Source: Candidatus Falkowiibacteriota bacterium
GTDB lineage: Bacteria > Patescibacteriota > Patescibacteriia > CAIXNZ01 > JADLGS01
Reading direction: 5' to 3'
NCBI GenBank assembly: GCA_020849205.1
Contig: JADLGS010000046.1
Coordinates: 1 to 10,164 of the forward strand
Length of the DNA: 10,164 nucleotides
Shown here piece after piece: positions 1-6,576 of this stretch. Every line of letters begins with the position of its first letter. The first letter of the stretch is position 1. A program made the position numbers and the translations under genes. The notes under the pieces are model-generated. The model did not search any database and was not told where the DNA came from. It worked only from the letters and a program-made list of their open reading frames with translations.

Positions 1-677
1 TATGCAACCGCTTCATGCGCAACGTATGAGGTATAACCCGCCCAACGCAAACGAAACGCAAGATCGACATCTTCTTTGTAAGAAAAAAATGATTCATCAA
101 AAAACTCAGACTCATATGCAGTTGCTCGCAACGCGCTCATTGCATAGATCGGCACGGTACCACTTACACCAAACACCTCTTCAACTACTTGAGCGCGTGA
201 ATGATCGACTTCGCCAACACTTCGCTCAACTACCTGCCCCCATTTTTTAACCGTGAGGCCAAGCGAATCGATAATGTTTGTAAAAATATTATTTGCAAAA
301 TCCCACACCAAAATTTTACCTGAAACACTTCCAATATCATCTCGAGATGAAATCACCTGCAAAGCGTATTTGAGATACTCTGGATGTAATACTATATCTT
401 GATTTAACGCCATGTAATACGGAGTTGTGGTGGCGCGCATAATTGAATTATGACCTTTTGCAAACCCAACATTTACTTTGTATGGCCATACTTCAAATAG
501 ATGAGGCGCTCGTGAAACATATTCTTGCGCAATCGCAAGCGAATCATCTGACGAACAATTATCAAGAATGATACATTTAAAATCTTGATTCGACTGAGCC
601 ATCACTGAATCCAAACACTGACGCAGATAACGAGCGCCATTCCATACGACCAATCCTATAGTTACTTGTTTGTTCAT
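1..677 (-). CDS. Family 2 glycosyltransferase, rhamnosyltransferase-like (C-terminus cut by window edge)
   Basis: Transfers a sugar from a nucleotide-sugar donor, probably onto a cell-surface glycan at the inner face of the membrane. Reading minus from the ATG at 677 gives 225 codons without a stop, running off the window. The GT-A fold is recognisable: the N-terminal strand TIGLVVWNGARYLRQCLDS, the nucleotide-binding DNCSSDDS (residues 39-46), GFAKGHN (71-77), the metal-binding segment LNQDIVLHPEYL (91-102; D94) and the acceptor/base region FSYKEDVDLAFRLRWAGY (198-215; E202, D203). That pattern is typical of WbbL/RfbF-like rhamnosyltransferases, where the metal motif is usually NPDV; here it reads NQDI. 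Family members are about 280-300 aa, so roughly 60-80 residues are missing. The start overlaps the stop of the upstream glycosyltransferase by 4 nt (ATGA), which argues for translational coupling. The sugar specificity is inferred from motif resemblance only. Confidence 0.9.
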   Translation of the reverse strand, partial: MNKQVTIGLVVWNGARYLRQCLDSVMAQSNQDFKCIILDNCSSDDSLAIAQEYVSRAPHLFEVWPYKVNVGFAKGHNSIMRATTTPYYMALNQDIVLHPEYLKYALQVISSRDDIGSVSGKILVWDFANNIFTNIIDSLGLTVKKWGQVVERSVGEVDHSRAQVVEEVFGVSGTVPIYAMSALRATAYESEFFDESFFSYKEDVDLAFRLRWAGYTSYVAHEAVA

Positions 678-2194
678 GTGTTAGTTTCTTTTCTCACTTT
701 TGGAGTGACAAAAAATCCAAGATATTTACCAAGGGCTAAACGAGTTTGCGCGTCAATTGCCGGAATTACACCAAAGAAAATTAAACTAACGGGTAACAAA
801 ATCCACTGCAAAAACATAACGAGATACATATACCGCGGTACTGAATGTGGACGTGGAGGTAATAAAATAATAGTTAAAATCGCGGACACCAAAATTCCAA
901 ACATTCCCACGTTCATAATTGTTTCAAGGACAAAAGGAGCATTTTGAGCAAGCACAGTTGCTTTTTCTTCTGGTCGCGCGAGCGCAAGTGGAAGTCTACC
1001 GAGTACAAACAATAATAATGGCGCGGTTGCCCATGAGTACATCCCCTCGGTGATATTAAAAATATACTTGAGACGTGTTGCTGCCGAAATACTTTGCTTT
1101 CTTTTGCGAAAGTTATAAATCATGTATGGCATGTGCTCAACACCCCATGCCCAGCGACGCTGTTGTTTGTATAAATTCTTAAATCCTTCCCACAAAGTTG
1201 ATCCGCCAACAGCATCCATTGAAACAGGCACAAATAAAGGAACCACCTCGTAATCAGAATTGTAATGAATAAAACATTGCAAAAAAATTCTTGAATCATC
1301 GGTTACGATATCTGGTTGCCAAAATCCAACATCAACAAGCGCGCGATAGCTCATTGAATGCGAACTAAAAGTATACAAACGATCGGGGCGCATTAATTCC
1401 GCAAGTAACCAAAACACTGTCGAAAACGCAACGATACGCATCGGAGCGCTTGATTCCCAAATGTTGTTGCTGTAAAGCGCAACAGGTTGAAACGAAGCGC
1501 GCGTAGGCTTGGGATGAGTAATATATTTGTAAGCAAGATGCGCAAAATACTGAGGGTGTACTACTGTGTCTGAATCAAAATACGAAACGATTAATTTTTC
1601 ATAAGGTATCCCGAGCTCATCGACAATTTTTTGAGATTGCTTACCCGCCCAATTTGCGTTCGCGCCCTTACCTTTCACCTCACCAACAATTCCATCAGGA
1701 TGTAATGTGGTGAATAATTTCAAAAACTTGCCCTCGTATGCTTTGATTACTTTTGGACACACTTCGTCATACACTTGCTTAGCGCGCTCTTCCCATGACA
1801 AAACAACAATCATTTTTTGTTTGTCGTACACTGATTGCTCTAAACCCTCAAGCGTCTTATTGATAACCTCAAATGGTTCTGAGTACGTTGGCAGAAAAAC
1901 AATATGATAATAATCTTCATAGCCCGCAAGCTCTTGAGTTTTTGCCAACCAGTCAATTTTAATTTCCTTGTGATAACGATGCGCGGCTATTGAAACGTAA
2001 AATACAAAATAAAAAAGTCGCGTTACCCAGTACAATGAAAACACGAGAATGAAATATATTACCCAAAGTGGTTTAAAAAACGAAAGAGCGATCGAACCAA
2101 CTAATGTAGTCCAGATTAAAATTCCAGGAATATATTCTAAGCGACGATAACCTTTTCTATCTTCCTGTGGTAAATTCAAAATATGTGGTTGCAT
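674..2194 (-). CDS. Membrane-embedded family 2 glycosyltransferase (cellulose/hyaluronan synthase-like)
   Basis: A 506-aa inner-membrane glycosyltransferase, likely building or exporting a surface polysaccharide. Two hydrophobic helices lie at about residues 22-40 and 43-68, a cytosolic GT-A domain at about 95-365, and three further hydrophobic stretches at about 390-405, 425-446 and 453-475. The domain carries LPTYSEP (101-107), KGKGANANWAGKQ (173-185), the metal-binding DSD (207-209), TDD (298-300) in the place of the usual TED base motif, and QQRRW (344-348), which fits the QxxRW signature of processive beta-glycosyltransferases. QxxRW plus flanking helices is known from cellulose, hyaluronan and related synthases; the actual sugar cannot be read from the sequence. 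It starts 1 nt after the stop of the acylphosphatase-like gene and its TGA stop overlaps the next glycosyltransferase start, so the three genes look like one translational unit. No Shine-Dalgarno site is visible before the ATG. Confidence 0.93.
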   Translation of the reverse strand: MQPHILNLPQEDRKGYRRLEYIPGILIWTTLVGSIALSFFKPLWVIYFILVFSLYWVTRLFYFVFYVSIAAHRYHKEIKIDWLAKTQELAGYEDYYHIVFLPTYSEPFEVINKTLEGLEQSVYDKQKMIVVLSWEERAKQVYDEVCPKVIKAYEGKFLKLFTTLHPDGIVGEVKGKGANANWAGKQSQKIVDELGIPYEKLIVSYFDSDTVVHPQYFAHLAYKYITHPKPTRASFQPVALYSNNIWESSAPMRIVAFSTVFWLLAELMRPDRLYTFSSHSMSYRALVDVGFWQPDIVTDDSRIFLQCFIHYNSDYEVVPLFVPVSMDAVGGSTLWEGFKNLYKQQRRWAWGVEHMPYMIYNFRKRKQSISAATRLKYIFNITEGMYSWATAPLLLFVLGRLPLALARPEEKATVLAQNAPFVLETIMNVGMFGILVSAILTIILLPPRPHSVPRYMYLVMFLQWILLPVSLIFFGVIPAIDAQTRLALGKYLGFFVTPKVRKETNT

Positions 2195-2195
2195 A

Positions 2196-2435
2196 CTAGC
2201 TATTCAAATTAGTTACGATAACATCATGAACGCGCAAAAAACTTCCCCCTTGTTTACAAAAATTAATACACTGACGAACAGCGCCTTCTTGACCGCGCAC
2301 TACAAGCACAACGCCATCTGGAGTCTGCGCACACTCACCCTCAAGATTAAGTGAATGAATAAAATCATGTAACTGCGTGAGCGTGTCTTTTCGCGCCTCG
2401 CCCATCACTTCAATTTTGCAAGCAGTTTGTATCAT
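2196..2435 (-). CDS. Acylphosphatase-like small protein lacking the catalytic residues
   Basis: A 79-aa protein resembling the acylphosphatase fold: strand KIEVMGEAR, helix LTQLHDFIHSL, LNLEGECAQTPDGVVLVVRGQEGAVRQCINFC and a last strand RVHDVIVT. It aligns through LxLxG, the DG turn and the RGQEGAV...F segment. Active acylphosphatases have GxVQGVxFR (phosphate loop plus catalytic Arg) and an Asn in V-x-N. Here the loop reads GEARKDTL, Thr falls at the Arg position and Gln at the Asn position, so catalysis is unlikely; a binding or structural role is an inference. I chose ATG 2435 because the domain starts right after it; an in-frame TTG at 2501 would add 22 residues encoded through a terminator hairpin. 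No ribosome site is seen before the ATG. The glycosyltransferase start follows after 1 nt (TAG-T-ATG). Confidence 0.62.
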   Translation of the reverse strand: MIQTACKIEVMGEARKDTLTQLHDFIHSLNLEGECAQTPDGVVLVVRGQEGAVRQCINFCKQGGSFLRVHDVIVTNLNS

Positions 2436-2463
2436 AAAAGCTACACACAGTGTAGCTTTTTTT
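2436..2463 (-). terminator. Rho-independent-type hairpin after the prolyl isomerase gene
   Basis: Arms AAAAGCTACAC (2436-2446) and GTGTAGCTTTT (2450-2460) form a perfect 11-bp stem with a 3-nt loop. On the minus strand it is preceded by an A-run and ends in TTTT, directly followed by the ATG of the acylphosphatase-like gene at 2435. It lies 22 nt after the prolyl isomerase stop, as expected for its terminator. The plus-strand reading has a longer T-run (2457-2463), so it may work in both directions, but no plus-strand gene is seen. The U-run on the minus side is short, so read-through into the glycosyltransferase genes is plausible. Confidence 0.6.
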
Positions 2464-2484
2464 GGGGTTTTTATCAATCCCGGC

Positions 2485-3162
2485 TTATTTTTGAATCTCA
2501 ATATCTTCGATGATTACATCTTTAAGTGGATGATCTTTACTATTAGTTTCTACGTTTTCAATTTCAAGAGCGACATCCATTCCAGCGACTACACGACCAA
2601 AGTTGGTGTGCTCTCCATCAAGCCATGGAGTTGCTTGCGCTGTTACGATAAAAAATTGAGATCCATTAGTATTTTTTCCTGCATGCGCCATTCCTAGGGA
2701 ACCCTGTACAAGCGGGATATCATTGATTTCGTCATTGAATGTATACCCTGGACCACCCATGCCGTGAGTCTCCCATTTTTTTGGATCTGTTTTAGTGTTA
2801 GGATCTCCAGTTTGAATCATAAACTCCGGTATGACGCGATGAAACAAGATTCCATCATAAAAATCTTTTTGGGCGAGGGTAATAAAATTTGCCACAGTCT
2901 TTGGCGCCTTATCAGCAAATAATTCAAGCGTGATGTCGCCCATATTTGTCTTCATGACAACTGTAATAACATTTCCAAATTCATTTGTAGATTTCATAGA
3001 TTGAGTTTTTAGAACCGCATCATCCGGCGTAGGAATCACGACTTGCGAGTAATTCTCGCTCTTTGTAAGGGGTTCGCTTTTTGTGAGTAGTTGCTTTTGT
3101 CCTTGCGCGCATCCGGTCAAAAGCATTACTGCAAAAATACCTATAATAAATTGTTTATACAT
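2485..3162 (-). CDS. Cyclophilin-type peptidyl-prolyl cis-trans isomerase, predicted lipoprotein
   Basis: Catalyses cis-trans isomerisation of X-Pro bonds, here as a folding helper attached outside the cytoplasmic membrane. The 225-aa product starts with a lipoprotein signal (MYKQFIIGIFAVMLLTGC): the lipobox LTGC puts the acylated Cys at residue 18. A short linker with a duplicated LTKSE follows, then the cyclophilin domain from about residue 65 to the end. Active-site features are present: FHRVI (Arg109), FMIQTGDP (114-121), GSQFFI (167-172) and WLDGEHTNFGRV (180-191), including the Trp that gives cyclosporin binding in eukaryotic-type cyclophilins and the His at 185. Length and motif order match single-domain bacterial cyclophilins with an export signal. 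It has its own TATAAT box just upstream and a terminator hairpin downstream, so it is probably transcribed alone. Its clients are unknown. Confidence 0.95.
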   Translation of the reverse strand: MYKQFIIGIFAVMLLTGCAQGQKQLLTKSEPLTKSENYSQVVIPTPDDAVLKTQSMKSTNEFGNVITVVMKTNMGDITLELFADKAPKTVANFITLAQKDFYDGILFHRVIPEFMIQTGDPNTKTDPKKWETHGMGGPGYTFNDEINDIPLVQGSLGMAHAGKNTNGSQFFIVTAQATPWLDGEHTNFGRVVAGMDVALEIENVETNSKDHPLKDVIIEDIEIQK

Positions 3163-3176
3163 TCGTGAAATTAAAA

Positions 3177-3182
3177 ATTATA
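3177..3182 (-). promoter_or_regulatory. Predicted -10 box of the prolyl isomerase gene
   Basis: A perfect TATAAT on the minus strand ends 14 nt before the ATG at 3162. No good -35 sits at 16-18 nt; a TTGTAA lies at 3208-3203, a 20-nt spacer, which is long. If used, transcription would start about 5-8 nt before the ATG, giving an almost leaderless mRNA, in line with the absence of a Shine-Dalgarno site. The surroundings are very AT-rich, so chance is a real alternative. Confidence 0.4.
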
Positions 3183-3234
3183 AATTAAAAAAGTAAAAGT
3201 AATTACAAGATTTAATTTTTAAAGGATAACAACT

Positions 3235-3246
3235 TTACTTCTTACT
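3235..3246 (-). repeat. Purine-rich simple tract after the small membrane protein gene
   Basis: Minus-strand AGTAAGAAGTAA sits just beyond the TAG at 3252 within a longer A/G run. The same 12-mer occurs on the plus strand at 8723-8734 in the gap before rseP. Low complexity makes coincidence possible. Confidence 0.4.
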
Positions 3247-3251
3247 TCTTT

Positions 3252-3557
3252 CTACTTTCTTTTCCTGTCTCCTGACTTCTGCCCCTTGGCTTCTGATTTT
3301 ACTTCTTTCATATCAGCAACCAACTTCACGGCATCGACGGCAAATTTACCAAGCGCCGACATATCTGACACTTTGTCGCCAACTTTGTTAAAAAATCCAC
3401 GGACTGCGTCAAACGCACCTTCGATCGTTGTCATTGCTTTGTATACCTGTCGCAAAATACCGGCCGTATAAGCAAAAACCCATGCGAGCGCAAAAAGCGC
3501 CAAGAAACCACCAACCCCCAAAGCAAGATTTAAAAAATCTTTTGATGTTTCAAACAT
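3252..3557 (-). CDS. Small one-helix membrane protein of unknown function
   Basis: I do not recognise a family with confidence. The 101-aa product has a short N-terminal stretch (MFETSKDFLN), one clear transmembrane helix at about residues 11-33 (LALGVGGFLALFALAWVFAY), then two likely amphipathic helices (about 36-60, ILRQVYKAMTTIEGAFDAVR..., and 65-83) and a highly basic, flexible tail (residues 84-101, ending GDRKRK). The architecture, a membrane anchor followed by cytosolic helices, weakly recalls DUF948/YtxG-type proteins, but I see no diagnostic motif. It lies downstream of pheT with a 100-nt gap that contains a predicted extended -10 promoter, so it is probably not part of the synthetase operon. 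Coding is supported by a sensible hydrophobicity pattern, an ATG start, and the lack of any better frame here. Confidence 0.75.
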   Translation of the reverse strand: MFETSKDFLNLALGVGGFLALFALAWVFAYTAGILRQVYKAMTTIEGAFDAVRGFFNKVGDKVSDMSALGKFAVDAVKLVADMKEVKSEAKGQKSGDRKRK

Positions 3558-3585
3558 ATTTCTATTTCTGTTTAATTATGTAACA

Positions 3586-3594
3586 AGTATAACA
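3586..3594 (-). promoter_or_regulatory. Predicted extended -10 promoter of the small membrane protein gene
   Basis: Minus-strand TGTTATACT fits the extended -10 pattern TGnTATAAT with one mismatch, and ends 28 nt before the ATG at 3557. No clear -35 is visible (TTATCC near 3614-3609 is poor), which is tolerable for extended -10 promoters. The start of transcription would fall near 3579. Confidence 0.38.
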
Positions 3595-3628
3595 TATACA
3601 GGTTGAGAGGATAAGAGGCTGGGAGGGA

Positions 3629-3654
3629 TTTCCTTTTTCCTTTTTCCTTTTTCC
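3629..3654. repeat. 7-bp tandem repeat just after pheT
   Basis: Three full TTTTTCC units (3634-3640, 3641-3647, 3648-3654) follow a partial TTTCC (3629-3633). On the coding strand this reads as GGAAAAA units beginning 3 nt after the pheT stop. It lies outside any gene. Confidence 0.85.
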
Positions 3655-3657
3655 TCT

Positions 3658-6069
3658 CTACCTGATAACAGCTCCTAATTCTTTGACTAACTTTGCTTTG
3701 ATCGCTTCATGTAATTTTTGCGCATCAGCAAGTTCGAGTGTCTTTTCTGCGTCGCGATACGTAATGCGAAGCGCTACAGACTTCTTTTTGTCACCAATTT
3801 TTTCTCCCGTGAAGATATCAAGTAATTCAATGTTTTCGATTCGCGCGTCAGTTGTTGATTGCGCGATCTCAACAATCGTTTCCCACAACAACGTTTGATC
3901 AACAATCATTGAAATATCAAGCGCAATGCTTGGAAAACGTGGAATTGGTTTGAATAAGCGATCGTCGCTATACCATTTCGCGATTTTTGAAAGATTAAAT
4001 TCACACAAACCGACACGCCCCTTAATTTTAAGTTTTGCGGCGACATCAGGATGTAATTCGCTCACCACGCCAATAACTTCATTTTCAATCTTGATGTAAC
4101 GTGTGCGCGTTGGATGTAACCACGAAGTTTGTGTGGGTAATACAACAAACGTAGGAGTAAAATGAAGACGATGCAAAATAATGTCCGCAATGTTTTTTGT
4201 GTGGCCAAATACTGAATCTGAGTCCTTTTCGTATCTCATATAGGCAACATGCACGTCTTGCGCTGGAAGACGCACGCCAGAATCAAGAATCTCTTCGTCA
4301 CCCGCTTCTTCTTTGCGAAATACTTTTGCGATTTCAAAAAGTCCAAAAGCATCATGATTGTAAGTGTTAACAACGCTCTCGCTGATCATGCCCGGAAGAA
4401 TTTCTCTACGACATAACTCAAGGCCAATCGCGACAGGATTTGTTACTCTTACAAAATGCTGAGGATTCTCGCCAAAGATCTGTACTGTTTTTTCTCCGAT
4501 AAACGATATCGTATTTGTTTCATGAGCATCAAATCCAAACGCCAACATCTCACGAAGCTTGCGCGATAGAGATGCAACGTGATCAACATGGGGACGATGC
4601 ACTTGAATGCTTGGTAGCGTTGGAGTGATTTTGTCGTAACCATACATACGAGCAACTTCTTCAACAATGTCTTGTTTCATGGTGACATCTTTGGTCGCGC
4701 GCCACGACGGCACACTCACCTTGTATTCACCCTTCTTACCTTGCTTGACCCCAAAACCAAGTGACGTAAGAATGCTCGTCACCTCTTTATCTTTTACTGG
4801 AGCGCCTATGTATGATTGCAAATATTCAAGCGTAACTGGAATCACCAAAGCTGATTGCTTGTATGAACTGTCATCAACAACCGGTGAAACTATCTTTGCC
4901 TGCGGTGACGTTTCTTTGATAATTTCTACAACTCGCTCAAGCGCTGTTACTGTCATTGACGGATCAAGTGATTTTTCAAAACGCATAGCAGCGTCTGTGC
5001 GTAAACTATATCTACTTGCGGTTTGTCGAATGGTTGCGTGTTCAAAATTCGCCGATTCAAGTAAAATGCGATTCGTTGTTTCCTTTACTGAGCTTGCTTG
5101 CCCGCCAATCACGCCAGCAAGAGCGCTGGTTACGCCATTAATTTTGATCACAAAGTCTTTGTCAGTAAGTACAAGTTTTTTACCTCCCAGCACTTCAAAC
5201 TCTTCTTCATTGCGCGCTCGCGCAACTTCAACATTTATTTTATCTGCACCCGTAACATCAAATGCGTGTGTTGGTTGACCAAGTTCATACATAACATAAT
5301 TTGAAGCATCAACAACGTTATTGATTGATGCAACGCCAATCGAACGCAACGCTTCAACTACCCACGCAGGCGACGAAGTGATGACGACATTATCAAGTAC
5401 AACGGCGCTGTAGCGCACAATCGATTTTTTATCTTTTTTATTAACAGTAAGTCCCACCCCTTTACCAGCTTTAAGTGGCGTTGTTTTGTATGTCGCAAGT
5501 TTTGTTTTGTATAACGCAGCGATTTCGCGAGCAAATCCATAGTGTCCCCACATATCACCGCGATGCGTTACCGATGTGTTTGATACTTCAATCACCCAAT
5601 CATTCAAACCAAGTACATCTGCAAGTGGTGTTCCAAGTTTTGTTGTAGTATCCAAAAGCATGATTCCTTCGTGATCACTACTCAAACCAAGCTCATCTCC
5701 CGCGCACAACATTCCGCACGATTCAACTCCGCGGACATCGCGTTTTGCGATTTCAACTCCCATTGCTGGCAAAAAAGTTCCGACGGTCGCAAGCGGGACA
5801 TGTTGTCCAACGGCAATATTTTTTGCTCCACACACTACCTGCAAAATCTCTTTTCCAGTATCCACCTTCGTCACTTGCAACTTATCTGCGTTACTGTGTT
5901 TAGAAATTTCAAGAATCTTTGCAACAATAACTCCCTTGAGCGATTCACTCAAATCTTTAATTTCTTCTACCTCGACGCAACGCGCAGTAATATCATCGTC
6001 GAGTTGTTGTCGCGTGAGAGATTTTGGCAGTGTTACAAATTTACTAATCCAATTTTTTGATATCAACAT
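3658..6069 (-). CDS. pheT: Phenylalanine--tRNA ligase, beta subunit
   Basis: Non-catalytic-core subunit of the (alpha-beta)2 phenylalanyl-tRNA synthetase; it binds tRNA-Phe and edits mischarged Tyr-tRNA. The 803-aa length matches full-size bacterial PheT (about 795 in E. coli). Domains in order: N-terminal helix and OB-fold tRNA-binding domain (about 40-150, LKGVIVAKILEISKHSNADK), B3/B4 editing domain (about 212-370, with NNVVDASNYVMYELGQPTHAFD at 250-271), B5 (about 405-480, ending VEEVARMYGYDKI), the catalytic-like core (about 490-700), and a C-terminal ferredoxin-like anticodon-binding domain (about 708-803, PIPRFPSIALDIS). All domains are intact. In most bacteria pheT follows pheS directly; here a toxin-antitoxin pair lies between them. 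The toxin stop is 11 nt upstream of this ATG, and a TATAAT box in the toxin's last codons could give pheT its own transcript. No Shine-Dalgarno site is apparent. Confidence 0.98.
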   Translation of the reverse strand: MLISKNWISKFVTLPKSLTRQQLDDDITARCVEVEEIKDLSESLKGVIVAKILEISKHSNADKLQVTKVDTGKEILQVVCGAKNIAVGQHVPLATVGTFLPAMGVEIAKRDVRGVESCGMLCAGDELGLSSDHEGIMLLDTTTKLGTPLADVLGLNDWVIEVSNTSVTHRGDMWGHYGFAREIAALYKTKLATYKTTPLKAGKGVGLTVNKKDKKSIVRYSAVVLDNVVITSSPAWVVEALRSIGVASINNVVDASNYVMYELGQPTHAFDVTGADKINVEVARARNEEEFEVLGGKKLVLTDKDFVIKINGVTSALAGVIGGQASSVKETTNRILLESANFEHATIRQTASRYSLRTDAAMRFEKSLDPSMTVTALERVVEIIKETSPQAKIVSPVVDDSSYKQSALVIPVTLEYLQSYIGAPVKDKEVTSILTSLGFGVKQGKKGEYKVSVPSWRATKDVTMKQDIVEEVARMYGYDKITPTLPSIQVHRPHVDHVASLSRKLREMLAFGFDAHETNTISFIGEKTVQIFGENPQHFVRVTNPVAIGLELCRREILPGMISESVVNTYNHDAFGLFEIAKVFRKEEAGDEEILDSGVRLPAQDVHVAYMRYEKDSDSVFGHTKNIADIILHRLHFTPTFVVLPTQTSWLHPTRTRYIKIENEVIGVVSELHPDVAAKLKIKGRVGLCEFNLSKIAKWYSDDRLFKPIPRFPSIALDISMIVDQTLLWETIVEIAQSTTDARIENIELLDIFTGEKIGDKKKSVALRITYRDAEKTLELADAQKLHEAIKAKLVKELGAVIR

Positions 6070-6080
6070 AGTGTTACATT

Positions 6081-6323
6081 CTAGAAATTATAGGTAGTAT
6101 CGCTTCTTTTTTCGATCGCTAAAATCATTATCTCATCGCTATTAATATTCTGAAAAATAATTCTGTATTTTCCTGATCGCACTCTGTACACATCATCTCG
6201 ACCGGAAAGTTTGAGTACATCAAGTCCTTTAATAGAGCGTGATTTAATTTTCGTAACAATAGAGAGTATTTTTTTCTTCTCTTGTGGTAGTAATGATCTT
6301 AAAATTTTTTCAATTTTATCCAT
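6081..6323 (-). CDS. RelE/ParE-superfamily toxin
   Basis: An 80-aa toxin of the RelE type, which cuts mRNA at the ribosome A site when not neutralised. The family pattern is clear: N-terminal helices (IEKILRSLLPQEKKKILSIVTKI), then LKLSGRDDVYRVRSGKYRIIF (37-57) and a C-terminal strand ending IEKRSDTTYNF (70-80). By eye R54 aligns with E. coli RelE R61, R73 with R81, and Y78 with Y87, the residues used in mRNA cleavage, so the toxin looks active; this alignment is an inference. It begins 1 nt after the antitoxin stop (TAG-T-ATG), so the pair is translationally coupled. It ends 11 nt before pheT. A DNA-gyrase-targeting ParE role is possible in principle, but the C-terminal Arg/Tyr pattern favours RelE. 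Confidence 0.92.
   Translation of the reverse strand: MDKIEKILRSLLPQEKKKILSIVTKIKSRSIKGLDVLKLSGRDDVYRVRSGKYRIIFQNINSDEIMILAIEKRSDTTYNF
6087..6092 (-). promoter_or_regulatory. Possible internal -10 box for pheT inside the toxin 3' end
   Basis: A perfect minus-strand TATAAT encodes the toxin's Tyr-Asn near its C-terminus and ends 17 nt before the pheT ATG. I see no good -35 (TCGAAA at 6115-6110 with a 17-nt spacer is poor). If real, it would let pheT be transcribed independently of the toxin-antitoxin promoter, with a leader of about 10 nt. Confidence 0.32.
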
Positions 6324-6324
6324 A

Positions 6325-6534
6325 CTACTTCAAACGCTTAATCAATTCGTCGACAAGGATTCCATTCTTTTTGTATTTGGTAAAATCAACTACCTCCTCC
6401 CATTGTTCATTAACAGGATTAATCTCAAATAATGGCTTAGATCGTTTCATGACAACAAAGCTCTTGCCTTTTTGCACTTGGTGAGCATACTTATCCATAT
6501 TTTCTCTCAGTTCTTTTAACGCCACGTAATTCAT
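6325..6534 (-). CDS. Phd/YefM-type antitoxin
   Basis: A 69-aa antitoxin that binds and neutralises the RelE-type toxin encoded right after it and, in this family, represses its own operon. The N-terminal half reads VALKELRENMDKYAHQVQKGKSFVVMKRSKPLFEI, close to the Phd/YefM pattern (short strand, ELRENL-like helix, V.KGK.F.V.KR.KP) that forms the dimeric DNA-binding domain. The C-terminal half (about 42-69, EQWEEVVDFTKYKKNGILVDELIKRLK) is charged and likely disordered until it wraps the toxin. It starts 56 nt downstream of the pheS stop; that gap holds a promoter and a palindromic, 11-bp repeated sequence well placed to be its operator. No Shine-Dalgarno site is visible before the ATG. Confidence 0.9.
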   Translation of the reverse strand: MNYVALKELRENMDKYAHQVQKGKSFVVMKRSKPLFEINPVNEQWEEVVDFTKYKKNGILVDELIKRLK

Positions 6535-6543
6535 ATATTTTAA

Positions 6544-6576
6544 AGTTAATCTTTAGTTTAACTTAAGTTTAACATA
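6544..6576. promoter_or_regulatory. Probable toxin-antitoxin operator: 11-bp repeats with central palindrome
   Basis: Plus-strand AGTTTAACTTA (6555-6565) and AGTTTAACATA (6566-6576) are adjacent direct repeats, preceded in phase by a weaker copy AGTTAATCTTT (6544-6554). The span 6556-6573 is also an inverted repeat, matching at 16 of 18 positions around the perfect core AACTTAAGTT (6560-6569). One-turn spacing and a palindrome over the -10 box are what a dimeric Phd-type repressor would use. That the antitoxin binds here is inferred. Confidence 0.6.

Noticed and set aside
2..250. Plus-strand 82-codon open frame at the window edge
   Set aside because: Antisense to the glycosyltransferase that carries the motifs; the peptide has no domain features.
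2436..2501. 22-residue N-terminal extension of the acylphosphatase-like protein from TTG 2501
   Set aside because: It would translate through a terminator stem, overlaps the prolyl isomerase stop, and adds nothing that fits the domain; ATG 2435 matches the fold start.
3171..3222. 10-bp inverted repeat TTAAAAATTA / TAATTTTTAA around the -10 box of the prolyl isomerase gene
   Set aside because: Made only of A and T in a very AT-rich gap with a 32-nt spacing; too likely by chance to call an operator.
4667..5278. Plus-strand 203-codon open frame
   Set aside because: It lies entirely antisense to the conserved B3/B4 and B5 regions of pheT and has no recognisable domain; it is a shadow of the pheT codon pattern.
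5671..6060. Plus-strand 129-codon open frame
   Set aside because: Antisense to the PheT tRNA-binding domain; no family features, no promoter or ribosome site.
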